Of a stretch of DNA of 64,000 nucleotides, positions 1 through 8,328 are shown piece after piece. The position numbers were made by a program, and so were the translations under genes. Below the pieces are notes generated by a model. It saw only the letters and a list, made by a program, of their open reading frames with translations, was not told the DNA's origin and searched no databases. The stretch lies in NCBI RefSeq assembly GCF_004214795.1, contig NZ_CP035928.1, positions 186,001 to 250,000 of the forward strand, read 5' to 3'. The stretch's first letter is position 1. Each line of letters starts with the position of its first letter. This DNA comes from Malaciobacter pacificus. Its GTDB lineage: Bacteria; Campylobacterota; Campylobacteria; Campylobacterales; Arcobacteraceae.

Positions 1-879
1 TCTTGTAACTTGAATTTTATTTAATCCAAGTCCATATCCTGCTTGTCTAATACTATCTGGAACGGCTCTTAATGCTGCTCTTGAAGATACAATAATAATT
101 GGTAATGTCATAAGTGCTAAAGTTAAACCACCTACTAGTGGTGAACTTCTTGGCATACCAAATAGGTTGATAAATATTGCTAAACCTAAAAGACCAAATA
201 AAATTGAAGGAATTGCAGCTAAGTTATTAATATTTACTTCAATAAATCTAGTAAATTTATTATCTCCTGCAAACTCTTCAAGATAAATTGCTGTCATAAC
301 TCCAATAGGGAATGCAACAAGCATTGTAATAATCAAAGTTAAAACAGAACCAACCATTGCTGAGAATAAACCAGCGTACTCAGGGATTTTTGAATCACCT
401 TGAGTGAAGAAGATTTTATTAAACTCCTGTTTTATATTCCCTTGTTCTTTTAATTTTTCAACTAAAGCTACTTCTTTGTCTTTCATGTTGTAGTGATGAC
501 CTTTTAAGTATTGGTCAACTTGATCATCTGCTAATGCCCAAAGCTCAGTTGTAGTGTTCATAAGTTCAGGTCTTTGTTCTGCTAAAACTCTAATATCTCT
601 TAACCATGCTCTTGAAACTACTGCTCTGTATTTTCTCTCAACTGCTTTGTTATAAATTTTAATTGTTTTTTCATTTATAGTTACAGGAACTTTTACATAT
701 GTGATTTTAAATGCAGGAACACCTTTTCCTACAATATCAATTAAAAAAAATGCTAAGAATGCAATTGAAAAAATTAGAGAAGTTAATGTAAACTTCTTAA
801 ATCTCTTTGCACTAGCATGTCTCTTTTTAAGAGATGGATCATAAAATGGATTATTTTTATTTTTGTTCTTTTTACCCAT
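1..879 (-). CDS. pstA: Phosphate ABC transporter permease PstA (3' end beyond window)
   Basis: Inner-membrane permease subunit of the high-affinity phosphate importer, expected to pair with PstC and be driven by PstB. The gene reads leftward from an ATG at 879 and is still open at base 1, so 293 N-terminal residues are visible and the C terminus is missing. One membrane segment lies near residues 28-48, followed by about 100 polar residues before the permease core (SVLTLIITMLVAFPIG), as in the long-N-terminus PstA variants. The permease loop DSIRQAGYGLGLNKIQVTR is reached at the window edge. It starts 8 bases after the pstC stop, so the two are surely co-transcribed. The symbol rests on homology pattern and on adjacency to pstC. 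Confidence 0.93.
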   Translation of the reverse strand, partial: MGKKNKNKNNPFYDPSLKKRHASAKRFKKFTLTSLIFSIAFLAFFLIDIVGKGVPAFKITYVKVPVTINEKTIKIYNKAVERKYRAVVSRAWLRDIRVLAEQRPELMNTTTELWALADDQVDQYLKGHHYNMKDKEVALVEKLKEQGNIKQEFNKIFFTQGDSKIPEYAGLFSAMVGSVLTLIITMLVAFPIGVMTAIYLEEFAGDNKFTRFIEVNINNLAAIPSILFGLLGLAIFINLFGMPRSSPLVGGLTLALMTLPIIIVSSRAALRAVPDSIRQAGYGLGLNKIQVTR

Positions 880-887
880 AATTTACC

Positions 888-1817
888 TTATAGTGTATTG
901 ATTTTGTATTTCTCTTTGAATTTTCTAATTAGTGAAAGAGAAATCATATTTAAAATTAAAGTTACAACAAATAGGATTAGTCCTAATGCAAATGCTGATA
1001 ATGTCTCAGGTGAATTAAATTCAAAGTCACCAACAAGTGAATTTACAATTGTAACAGTTACTGTTGTCATATCTTCAAGGGGATTCCATGATAGGTTTGG
1101 TCTAAGACCTGCTGCCATTACAACAATCATTGTCTCACCTAATGCTTTTGATAAACCAAGTAGTGATGCAGAAATAATACCAGGCATTGCAGAAGGTAAA
1201 ACAATATTTCTAATCACTTCTCCATGTGTTAATCCTAAGCCAAATGCAGCTTTTCTTTGTGAATCAGGAACTGATCTAATTACATCATCAGATAAAGATG
1301 AAATTACTGGAATAATCATAATACCCATTACAACTCCAGATGCTAAAGCACTATTAAATGTAGCTTCTAAACCAATTGCATTTGCAGCTTTTACAATTAG
1401 TGGAGCTACAGTAATTGCAGCAAAGAAACCATATACAACTGTTGGAATACCAGCAAGAACTTCTAGTATAGGTTTTAGATAGTCCCTAACTTTATTACTT
1501 GCATATTCACTCATATAAATGGCACTTCCAAGTCCTATAGGAATTGCAACAGCAAGTGCAATTATTGTAATCATAAAAGTTCCTGCAAAAATAGGAACTG
1601 CTCCAAATTTACTTCCTACAACACCAGGTGACCATTCAGTTCCTGTTATAAAGTACCAGAAACTTCTTAATTTGAAAAATTCTATTGCTTCAAAAAGGAT
1701 TGAAAATAAGATTCCAAATGTAGTTAGAATTGAAATTGTTGCTGCACTAATTAATGCTAGTTTAATTAGTTTTTCATTTAATTCTCTTCTTCTTTTATTT
1801 GATTCAAAAGTGCTCAA
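888..1817 (-). CDS. pstC: Phosphate ABC transporter permease PstC
   Basis: Integral-membrane permease of the phosphate importer, 309 residues, a normal length. A first membrane segment near residues 17-42 is followed by the binding-protein-dependent permease core, with the EAA-type loop around DSQRKAAFGLGLTHGEVIRN. The start is a TTG at 1817: no in-frame ATG lies upstream before a stop, and AAAGG sits about 8 bases before the TTG. A 17-base direct-repeat box (1865-1881) lies 48 bases upstream, between this gene and the EAL-GGDEF gene, so pstC-pstA may have its own phosphate-controlled promoter besides read-through from pstS. Confidence 0.95.
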   Translation of the reverse strand: MSTFESNKRRRELNEKLIKLALISAATISILTTFGILFSILFEAIEFFKLRSFWYFITGTEWSPGVVGSKFGAVPIFAGTFMITIIALAVAIPIGLGSAIYMSEYASNKVRDYLKPILEVLAGIPTVVYGFFAAITVAPLIVKAANAIGLEATFNSALASGVVMGIMIIPVISSLSDDVIRSVPDSQRKAAFGLGLTHGEVIRNIVLPSAMPGIISASLLGLSKALGETMIVVMAAGLRPNLSWNPLEDMTTVTVTIVNSLVGDFEFNSPETLSAFALGLILFVVTLILNMISLSLIRKFKEKYKINTL

Positions 1818-1864
1818 TACTTTTGCCTTTATGTGTAAATTTTAAACATATGGTATTTAAGAAC

Positions 1865-1881
1865 AATTACAAAATGGTTAC
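1865..1881 (-). promoter_or_regulatory. Pho-box-like direct repeat upstream of pstC
   Basis: On the minus strand the sequence is GTAACCATTTTGTAATT: two GTAAYY half-sites whose starts are 11 bases apart, the spacing expected for an OmpR/PhoB-type response regulator bound on one face of DNA. Nearly the same 17-mer (GTAACCAAAATGTAATC) lies before pstS. It occupies the gap between the EAL-GGDEF stop and the pstC start. The match between the two sites is seen directly; the regulator is inferred. Confidence 0.55.
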
Positions 1882-1885
1882 AATT

Positions 1886-3631
1886 TTATAAAGAGGCGTA
1901 AACAGGGCTTTTTGATGTTTTAGATAACTTTTTTAATTTCCCAATAATATAATCAAAACTAGATATATCTGAATGAGAATTTATCTCTAAAATAGCTGTT
2001 GATACTGTTAATAAATTAAATTTTCTTTCAATACCGAACCTATCTTTTGCAATTATAAATTGATTCTCTTTATCTTTATTGTTATATAAATTTTTAGTAG
2101 AGTTTGAAAACTCATTTTGAATTTCGCTAGTTAATTTATATATATCTTCAAAATTTTCACCTTGAATCCCCACAAAAAAATCATCTCCTCCAATGTGTGC
2201 TATAAATGATTTTTTTGAGTATCTTTTTTGTAAAAGTTCTGCAAAAATTAAAATTGCTCTATCACCTTGTCTAAATCCATATATATCATTAAAAGGTTTG
2301 AAATCATTAAAATCAAAATATATTATATGAGTAGTTTTCTTTTTTTGATCATTTATAGAATTGGAAATAAACTTTTCTATTTGATTATTCCCTGGTAGTT
2401 TAGTCAATGGATTTTGGTTAGTAGCTATTTCTATATTTCTTTTATAAGATAGTGTTAAAAGAGAATTAAGATTTATAAAGCCTAAATATTTATCTGATTG
2501 AGTAATAAAAATTCCTAAATCATTTGTAGCATTCATTTGATAAATCTCTAAAATTTTATCTATCCCCCAAGAGATTTCTACACTCAGTGCTGGTTTTAAA
2601 TACTTTTTTAATGAAGAGGAAAAAGTTTTATTTTGTGCTAAAGATAAACCATATTGTGAATATGATATTTTTTTTATATCTGGTTCAAATACCACACCTA
2701 AAAAATTACCATTTTTATCAACTATTGGAACAAAGTTATTTTGAGTTTCCTCTTTAAAGTGAATGAATAATTGATAAAGTGATGTATTAATTGATAAAGC
2801 TGGTATTTTTTTTATATATTTATTATCAAACCTTAGTGTACTATTGGTTCTTTTATCATTGTCAATTAAGTTAGTTACAATTTTATAGTTTTTTTTAATT
2901 TTAGTTATATCAACTTGTGGTTTTTGTATTAAATACCCTTGAACAAAATCTGCACCAATCTCTCTACATGTGTAAAACTCTTTTTTTGTTTCTATTCCTT
3001 CTGCAACAACTGTCATTCCCATAATATGTGCCATTTCAATAATAGAAGAGCAAAATAGTTTCTTTTTTTGGTCTTGATCTATATTTGATATAAAAAACCT
3101 ATCTAATTTTATAATATTAGCTTCACTAAAATATAATAGTTTCAAACCTGAAACACCTATGCCAAAATCATCAATTGCAATTGAATAACCTTTACTCTTA
3201 TATTTTTGAATCATTGTTGACATAGCATTTTGTTCAATTGATGTACCTTTTTCACTTAGTTCAAAGCATATATCATTTTTATTGATATTAAATTTATTCA
3301 TAAGAGTTTTTAAAGTTGGTGATTTTTCATCATTTTTAAAAGTATCATCATATATGATTCTATTATCTAAATTGTAAAAAAGTTTAAGATTATCATATCC
3401 AATATATGAGAATTTTCTTAAAGCAATTTCTCTTAAAGTTAAATCCAATTCATATAAATAATTGTCATTAAAAGCTTGATTAAATAAGTCATTTATACTA
3501 GTTAAACCATTATTACCAATTACATTACGTATTAAGGCTTCAACAGCATAGGTTTTTCCAGTGTGAATATGTACTATAGGTTGAAATGCATAATCAAGAT
3601 TTTTGATTATATTTTGCCAGTTATGTTGCAT
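1886..3631 (-). CDS. EAL-CBS-GGDEF cyclic-di-GMP signalling protein
   Basis: Cytoplasmic 581-residue protein with no membrane segment. Residues about 10-240 are an EAL phosphodiesterase domain with the expected catalytic positions: EAL at 31-33, Asn87, Glu124 (FELSE), DDFG at 154-157, Lys175 (IKLD), Glu211 (AEGIET) and Gln231. Residues about 275-400 look like a CBS pair (FVPIVDKNGNFLGVVF and a second copy near LGFINLNSLL). The C-terminal third is a GGDEF domain with GGDDF at 481-485, a permitted variant; I see no RxxD inhibitory site just before it. Either activity could dominate, but the complete EAL set favours c-di-GMP breakdown. It lies between pstS and pstC on the same strand, which suggests linkage of phosphate status to c-di-GMP; that link is inference. 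Confidence 0.9.
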   Translation of the reverse strand: MQHNWQNIIKNLDYAFQPIVHIHTGKTYAVEALIRNVIGNNGLTSINDLFNQAFNDNYLYELDLTLREIALRKFSYIGYDNLKLFYNLDNRIIYDDTFKNDEKSPTLKTLMNKFNINKNDICFELSEKGTSIEQNAMSTMIQKYKSKGYSIAIDDFGIGVSGLKLLYFSEANIIKLDRFFISNIDQDQKKKLFCSSIIEMAHIMGMTVVAEGIETKKEFYTCREIGADFVQGYLIQKPQVDITKIKKNYKIVTNLIDNDKRTNSTLRFDNKYIKKIPALSINTSLYQLFIHFKEETQNNFVPIVDKNGNFLGVVFEPDIKKISYSQYGLSLAQNKTFSSSLKKYLKPALSVEISWGIDKILEIYQMNATNDLGIFITQSDKYLGFINLNSLLTLSYKRNIEIATNQNPLTKLPGNNQIEKFISNSINDQKKKTTHIIYFDFNDFKPFNDIYGFRQGDRAILIFAELLQKRYSKKSFIAHIGGDDFFVGIQGENFEDIYKLTSEIQNEFSNSTKNLYNNKDKENQFIIAKDRFGIERKFNLLTVSTAILEINSHSDISSFDYIIGKLKKLSKTSKSPVYASL

Positions 3632-3658
3632 AAGTTTTCCAAATCTTATAAATAAGAT

Positions 3659-3686
3659 TTAAGAGGAGGAGGGCATCTCCTCTTAA
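3659..3686 (-). terminator. Hairpin between pstS and the EAL-GGDEF gene
   Basis: Ten-base perfect stem TTAAGAGGAG / CTCCTCTTAA with an 8-base loop, in the 72-base gap after the pstS stop. No long T tract follows on the minus strand, so it is more likely a partial terminator or mRNA-stabilising hairpin that keeps pstS expressed above the downstream genes. A second small hairpin (AAATCTTA / TAAGATTT) follows just before the next gene. Confidence 0.5.
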
Positions 3687-3703
3687 TAGATACTAGTTTT
3701 TAA

Positions 3704-4765
3704 TTAGTGTTTTTTGTTTAAGTCTTCTAAAGTTAATTTAGCTCTTTTTGTAACAGATGCTCTAATAGCTTCTCTTTGTGCATCAGGTAAAGCAATAAGA
3801 CCAATTTCTCCTAAGATTCCATCTGGTCCAATCATGTTTTCTGACATAAATAAGTTAACATAATCTTTGATTGCAGGTACTTCTTTTTCATGATCATTTT
3901 TGATGTAGAAGAATAATGATCTTGATACTGGGTATGCAGAAGAAGAGATTGTATCTGGAGTTGGTTTAACACCATTAATTGTTGCACCAGAAACTTTATC
4001 ATCATTTTCCATTAAGAAAGAGAATCCAAATACACCAAATGCAGCTTTGTTTTTATCTAATTTTTGAACGATTAAGTTATCATTTTCACCAGATTCAACA
4101 TAAACACCATCTGTTCTAACTACAGAGTACTTTTTATATTTTTTATTAGCTTTATTGTCAGCTTTGTAAAGGTCAGTATATACTGGCATTTTTTTGAATA
4201 CTTTTTGCATTACTAACTCTTCGAATGCATCTCTAGTACCAGACGATTTTGGTGGTCCATAAACAATGATTTCTCTATTTGGTAAAGAAGCATCAATATC
4301 TGACCATTTTTTATATGGGTTAGCAATTAAAGATTTACCATCTTTAGAAGGAACTTCTTTTGCAACTGCTAATGCTAATTGCTCTAAAGTTACATCAAAT
4401 GGTGCATTTGATTTTGCTTGTGCAAATGCAATACCATCATAACCAATTACAGCTTCAGTGATATTAGTAACACCATTTTGCTCACACATTTTGAACTCTT
4501 TTGCTTTCATTCTTCTTGAAGCATTAGTAATATCAGGAGTATCTAATCCAACACCTGAACAAAATAATTTAGCACCACCACCTGAACCAGTTGATTCAAC
4601 TACTGGAGTTGGGTATTTTGTTGTTGCACCTAACTCTTCAGCTACTGCAGATGAGAATGGGTATACAGTTGAAGAACCAACGATTTTTACTTGGTCTCTC
4701 GCAGATAAAGTTGTTGCTAATAATGCACTTGCACTTAAAGCTAATAATGATTTTTTAATTGTCAT
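3704..4765 (-). CDS. pstS: Phosphate-binding periplasmic protein PstS
   Basis: Periplasmic solute-binding protein that hands phosphate to PstC/PstA. A Sec signal peptide begins MTIKKSLLALSASALLATT and probably ends near LSA-RDQ; the mature protein opens with the phosphate-binding segment VKIVGSSTVYPFS and contains ESTGSGGGAKLF and GTRDAFEELV, as in the PstS family. The open frame reaches 4777, but the ATG at 4765 is preferred because GGAG lies 8 bases before it. About 353 residues. First gene of the pst locus here; a Pho-box-like repeat lies about 45 bases upstream (4810-4826). Confidence 0.95.
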   Translation of the reverse strand: MTIKKSLLALSASALLATTLSARDQVKIVGSSTVYPFSSAVAEELGATTKYPTPVVESTGSGGGAKLFCSGVGLDTPDITNASRRMKAKEFKMCEQNGVTNITEAVIGYDGIAFAQAKSNAPFDVTLEQLALAVAKEVPSKDGKSLIANPYKKWSDIDASLPNREIIVYGPPKSSGTRDAFEELVMQKVFKKMPVYTDLYKADNKANKKYKKYSVVRTDGVYVESGENDNLIVQKLDKNKAAFGVFGFSFLMENDDKVSGATINGVKPTPDTISSSAYPVSRSLFFYIKNDHEKEVPAIKDYVNLFMSENMIGPDGILGEIGLIALPDAQREAIRASVTKRAKLTLEDLNKKH

Positions 4766-4809
4766 TTTTTTCTCCATAAAATTAATATGGTGAAATTGTA
4801 TTAACAGTT

Positions 4810-4826
4810 GATTACATTTTGGTTAC
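4810..4826 (-). promoter_or_regulatory. Pho-box-like direct repeat upstream of pstS
   Basis: Minus-strand GTAACCAAAATGTAATC, two half-sites 11 bases apart, followed about 10 bases later by a third weaker copy (GTTAAT). It overlaps the stop codon of the preceding DUF1653 gene (4823-4825). It shares the layout GTAACC-N4-TGTAATY with the box before pstC, which makes chance less likely in this AT-rich sequence. A PhoB/PhosR-type activator is the obvious candidate binder, by inference. Confidence 0.55.
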
Positions 4827-5008
4827 TTAACTAATGAGAACTTTTCTTTAAACTCTTTATATGATCGTACAAATAGTTCTTCTGAATCTATTGGCTTATA
4901 AATTATAGCTTTGACCCAAGTGTCATTTTCTTGAATTTTACATGTATTTAAAGGGATATAAGATTGTTTATTTTTATAGTGAGTGTAAGTTTTATTTATT
5001 TCTATCAT
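4823..5008 (-). CDS. DUF1653 family small protein
   Basis: 61-residue soluble protein of unknown function. It matches the general shape of the DUF1653 family: an N-terminal YTHYKNKQSY segment, a central acidic KPID region with an aromatic (IIYKP), and a C-terminal FVRSYKEFKEKF that resembles the family's WVRP..mF.e motif. It starts 12 bases after the prfA stop, so it is probably the last gene of rpsT-prfA-DUF1653, and its stop codon lies within the pstS Pho-box-like repeat. No clear Shine-Dalgarno is seen. The family call is by eye and moderately secure. Confidence 0.7.
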   Translation of the reverse strand: MIEINKTYTHYKNKQSYIPLNTCKIQENDTWVKAIIYKPIDSEELFVRSYKEFKEKFSLVK

Positions 5009-5020
5009 TAAAGTAGTGGA

Positions 5021-6088
5021 TTATAATCCACTAGCTTCAATTAGTTTAGCTTGATTATCAGCGATAAGAGGATCAATCACTTCATCTAGTAAACCATCAT
5101 TCATGATAGCATCAAGTCTATAAAGAGTTAAGTTTATTCTATGGTCACTGATTCTACCTTGTGGATAATTATATGTTCTAATTCTTCCACTTCTATCACC
5201 AGTTCCTACTTGCTCTTTTCTATTAGCACCTTCAGCTTCCATTTTTTCTTGCATTTGAATGTCGTAAAGTCTAGCTTTTAAAACCTTCATAGCTTTATCT
5301 TTGTTTTTATGTTGAGACTTTTGATCTTGATTTGTAACTACAATACCTGTTGGAATGTGAGTGATTCTAACAGCCGAGTCTGTAGTATTTACAGATTGAC
5401 CACCGTTCCCACTGGCTCTCATTACATCAATTTTTAAATCATTAGGATCAATTTGAACATCAACATCATCAACTTCAGGCATTACTGCAACTGTGATAGC
5501 TGAAGTATGGACACGGCCTTGTGATTCTGTTGCTGGTACCCTTTGTACTCTATGTGTCCCACCTTCAAATTTTAGCTTTGAATATACGTGGTCACCTTTT
5601 ACTAAAAATACCATCTCTTTATAACCTCCAGCTTCACTTTCACTAGAGTTCATAATCTCAACTTTCCAACCATTGTTTTCTGCATATCTTAAGTAAGCTC
5701 TAAATAAGTCACTAACAAATAATGCAGCTTCATCTCCACCAGTTCCTGCTCTTAATTCTAAATAGATATTTTTATCATCATTAGGATCTTTTGGAAGCAT
5801 TAATACTTTAATCTCTTCTTCAAGCTCAGGTTTTCTAGTTTCTAATTCTTTTAATTCTTCTTTTGCTAGTTCTCCAAGTTCTGGATCATCTAACATAGAC
5901 TTATTTTCATCAATATCATTTATTAAAGTAATATATTCTTTTGCTTTTTGAACAATTGGTTCAATATTTGACTGTTCTTTAGAAAGTTCAGTCATTTTTT
6001 TTATATCACTAGTTATGTCTGGAGAAATAAGTAAATTGTTTATCTCTTCATATCTATTGATAAAAGGTTGTAGTCTATTTTTTAACAT
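5021..6088 (-). CDS. prfA: Peptide chain release factor 1
   Basis: RF1 releases finished peptides at UAA and UAG codons. 355 residues, normal for the family. The stop-codon recognition tripeptide PAT is present in [14 protein letters not shown] and the catalytic GGQ in [17 protein letters not shown], whose Gln is normally methylated by PrmC. The PxT-type tripeptide distinguishes it from RF2 (SPF). The N-terminal coiled-coil domain is intact. It lies 20 bases downstream of rpsT on the same strand, a pairing common in Campylobacterota. Confidence 0.97.
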   Translation of the reverse strand: MLKNRLQPFINRYEEINNLLISPDITSDIKKMTELSKEQSNIEPIVQKAKEYITLINDIDENKSMLDDPELGELAKEELKELETRKPELEEEIKVLMLPKDPNDDKNIYLELRAGTGGDEAALFVSDLFRAYLRYAENNGWKVEIMNSSESEAGGYKEMVFLVKGDHVYSKLKFEGGTHRVQRVPATESQGRVHTSAITVAVMPEVDDVDVQIDPNDLKIDVMRASGNGGQSVNTTDSAVRITHIPTGIVVTNQDQKSQHKNKDKAMKVLKARLYDIQMQEKMEAEGANRKEQVGTGDRSGRIRTYNYPQGRISDHRINLTLYRLDAIMNDGLLDEVIDPLIADNQAKLIEASGL

Positions 6089-6108
6089 ATATTATTTCTA
6101 ATTTCAAA

Positions 6109-6369
6109 TTATATAGCGTTAACTTTTGTTTGTAATCTAGAAACTTTTCTAGCTGCATTACCTTTTTTTAAGATACCTTTAGAAACACAGTGGTGTAAGT
6201 ATTTATTAGCAGTTTTCATTGCTTCTACAGCTTTAGTTTTATCCGCAGATTCGATTGCAGATGTTACATCTTTGATTACGTTTTTAATTCTAGTTTTGTA
6301 GAATCTATTTCTTTCTGTTCTTACTTTAGTTTGTCTAGCTCTTTTTTCGCAAGATTTGTGATTTGCCAT
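6109..6369 (-). CDS. rpsT: 30S ribosomal protein S20
   Basis: Small basic ribosomal protein binding 16S rRNA, 86 residues, the usual size. It opens [20 protein letters not shown], close to the family's MANhkSaeKRarqs start, and ends with the lysine-rich [17 protein letters not shown]. It is divergent from glmM, with an 84-base spacer that must carry both promoters, and it leads the rpsT-prfA-DUF1653 unit. Confidence 0.97.
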   Translation of the reverse strand: MANHKSCEKRARQTKVRTERNRFYKTRIKNVIKDVTSAIESADKTKAVEAMKTANKYLHHCVSKGILKKGNAARKVSRLQTKVNAI

Positions 6370-6453
6370 TATTTTTTAACCTCTTTATAAAATTTTTAAG
6401 GGTAGAATGTTATCTAAATCAACTTAAAAAAAGTTTAAATTTAGGAAATTTTA

Positions 6454-7788
6454 ATGAAACTATTCGGAACTGACGGTGTTAGAGGAAAAGCTGGTGAATT
6501 TTTAGATGCAATGACTGTTTTAAAACTTGCAAAGGCTGCAGGAATCTATTTTAGAAAGCATTCAACAACAAAAAAAATTCTAGTTGGAAAAGATACTAGA
6601 AGAAGTGGTTATATGATTGAAAATGCCCTTGTTAGTGGATTAACTGCAGTTGGATATGATGTTATTCAAATTGGTCCTATGCCAACTCCAGCTATTGCAT
6701 ATTTAACTGAATCAATGAGATGTGATGGTGGTATTATGATTAGTGCTTCTCATAATCCTTTTGAAGATAATGGAATTAAATTTTTTGATAATCATGGAAA
6801 TAAATTAAGTGTTGAATCAGAAAAAGCGATAGAAGATATTTTCAATGATAATAGTTTGATGATAGAAGAACAGGTTGTTGGGAAAAATATAGGTTCATCT
6901 AAAAGAATTGATGATGTAATTGGAAGATATATTGTTTCAATTAAAAGTTCTTTCCCTACAGATTTAACACTTGCAGGAATGAGAATAGTACTAGATTGCG
7001 CAAATGGTGCAGCATATAAAGTAGCACCAACAATTTTACATGAATTAGGTGCAGATGTAATTACAATCAATGATAAGCCTGATGGATTTAATATTAATGA
7101 AGATTGTGGAGCGATGCATCCAGAACATGTTGGAAAGTTAGTTAGAAAATATAGAGCTGATATAGGTCTTGCACTTGATGGTGATGCTGATAGATTAGTT
7201 GTAATTGATGAAAATGGTGAGATTGTTGATGGTGATAAACTAATAGGTGCTTTATGTAATTATTTACATGGAGAAAAACTATTAAAAGGAAATGCTTGTG
7301 TTGCTACTGTTATGTCAAATAAAGCACTTGAAGATTATTTAGCTACAAAAGGTTTAGTTTTACATAGATCTAATGTTGGTGATAAATATGTTTTAGAAGT
7401 AATGAAAGAAAAAGGCATTAATTTTGGTGGTGAACAAAGTGGACATATAATTTTCTTAGATGCAGCAAAAACAGGTGATGGACTAGCCTCAGCTTTACAA
7501 GTATTAGCATTAATATTAAAAACAGGTAAAAAAGCAAGTGAAGTTTTAAATCCATTTGAACTTTATCCTCAAATATTACATAATATGAAAGTTAGTGAAA
7601 AAAAACCACTTAATGAAATAGATGGTTTAGAAGACATTTTAGAACCTATTAGAAAAAAAGGTATGAGAGATTTAATTAGATACTCTGGAACTGAAAATAA
7701 AATAAGACTTTTAGTAGAGGGTAAAAATAGAAAAGATGTTGAAGATGCTATGGAAACTTTAAAGGCATTTTTTAAAAAGGCATTATAA
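6454..7788 (+). CDS. glmM: Phosphoglucosamine mutase
   Basis: Converts glucosamine-6-phosphate to glucosamine-1-phosphate for UDP-GlcNAc, and so for peptidoglycan and LPS. 444 residues, full length. It starts [19 protein letters not shown], has the phosphoserine loop [19 protein letters not shown], the metal-binding loop LDGDADRLV, the sugar loop GGEQSGHI and the phosphate-binding C-terminal [15 protein letters not shown]. The motif set is that of GlmM rather than phosphoglucomutase. lspA follows after 4 bases. Confidence 0.97.
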   Translation: MKLFGTDGVRGKAGEFLDAMTVLKLAKAAGIYFRKHSTTKKILVGKDTRRSGYMIENALVSGLTAVGYDVIQIGPMPTPAIAYLTESMRCDGGIMISASHNPFEDNGIKFFDNHGNKLSVESEKAIEDIFNDNSLMIEEQVVGKNIGSSKRIDDVIGRYIVSIKSSFPTDLTLAGMRIVLDCANGAAYKVAPTILHELGADVITINDKPDGFNINEDCGAMHPEHVGKLVRKYRADIGLALDGDADRLVVIDENGEIVDGDKLIGALCNYLHGEKLLKGNACVATVMSNKALEDYLATKGLVLHRSNVGDKYVLEVMKEKGINFGGEQSGHIIFLDAAKTGDGLASALQVLALILKTGKKASEVLNPFELYPQILHNMKVSEKKPLNEIDGLEDILEPIRKKGMRDLIRYSGTENKIRLLVEGKNRKDVEDAMETLKAFFKKAL

Positions 7789-7792
7789 TTAA

Positions 7793-8263
7793 ATGAGTAA
7801 ACATTTTAAAACAGCTTTTATAATTTTTTTATCAATATTTATTATTGATCAAATAGTTAAATTTGGATTTGCAAATTTTGATTGGAATGTTGCAGGTCCA
7901 ATAATGTCTTTAGAATTAGCTTACAACTATGGTGTGGCTTTTTCTATGTTTTCTTTTTTGCAAGAGTATTTAAAATATATTCAATTAGCAATTGTTTTTG
8001 GTGCAACTATGTATTTGTATAAAAATCCTGATGTTTTCAAAGAATATTACATAAGTGTAGCTTTACTTTTTGCAGGGGGTCTATCTAACATTTTAGATAG
8101 GTTTACTTATGGCGCAGTGGTAGATTATTTTTATTGGCATTATGGATTTGAATTTGCTATTTTTAATATAGCCGATGTAATTATAAATTTAGGTGTAGCT
8201 ATAATTTTGTATAAACAATTTAAGCAAGCAAGAAAAGAAAAACAAAAAACTGAAAATAGCTAA
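7793..8263 (+). CDS. lspA: Lipoprotein signal peptidase
   Basis: Aspartic membrane protease that removes signal peptides from diacylated prolipoproteins. 156 residues with four hydrophobic segments. The catalytic aspartates are in the conserved segments NILDRFTYGAVVDYF and FNIADVIINLGV, and the substrate-site motif is near YNYGVAFSMF. It is directly downstream of glmM (4-base gap), so both probably come from the glmM promoter. Putative lipoproteins in this window (22125, 39291) would be its substrates. Confidence 0.96.
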   Translation: MSKHFKTAFIIFLSIFIIDQIVKFGFANFDWNVAGPIMSLELAYNYGVAFSMFSFLQEYLKYIQLAIVFGATMYLYKNPDVFKEYYISVALLFAGGLSNILDRFTYGAVVDYFYWHYGFEFAIFNIADVIINLGVAIILYKQFKQARKEKQKTENS

Positions 8264-8288
8264 TTTTGTAGCTTAACGTAAATTTAGC

Positions 8289-8294
8289 TATAAT
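8289..8294 (+). promoter_or_regulatory. -10 element upstream of leuC
   Basis: TATAAT preceded by GC and a T-rich stretch, 35 bases before the chosen leuC start. No good -35 is seen, as is usual for sigma-70 promoters in Campylobacterota. Confidence 0.5.
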
Positions 8295-8328
8295 CCAAAA
8301 AATTTTAGAAATGACAGGAAGATTTAAT

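Noticed and set aside
817-1845. Long plus-strand open frames opposite pstA/pstC
   Set aside because: They are antisense to a permease gene with clear motifs and are rich in Ile/Thr/Ser as expected for shadow frames; no start context supports them.
3659-3690. AGGAG followed by ATG and a 5-codon frame within the hairpin after pstS
   Set aside because: The ATG-containing mini-frame on the minus strand arises from the hairpin stem; too short and without family support.
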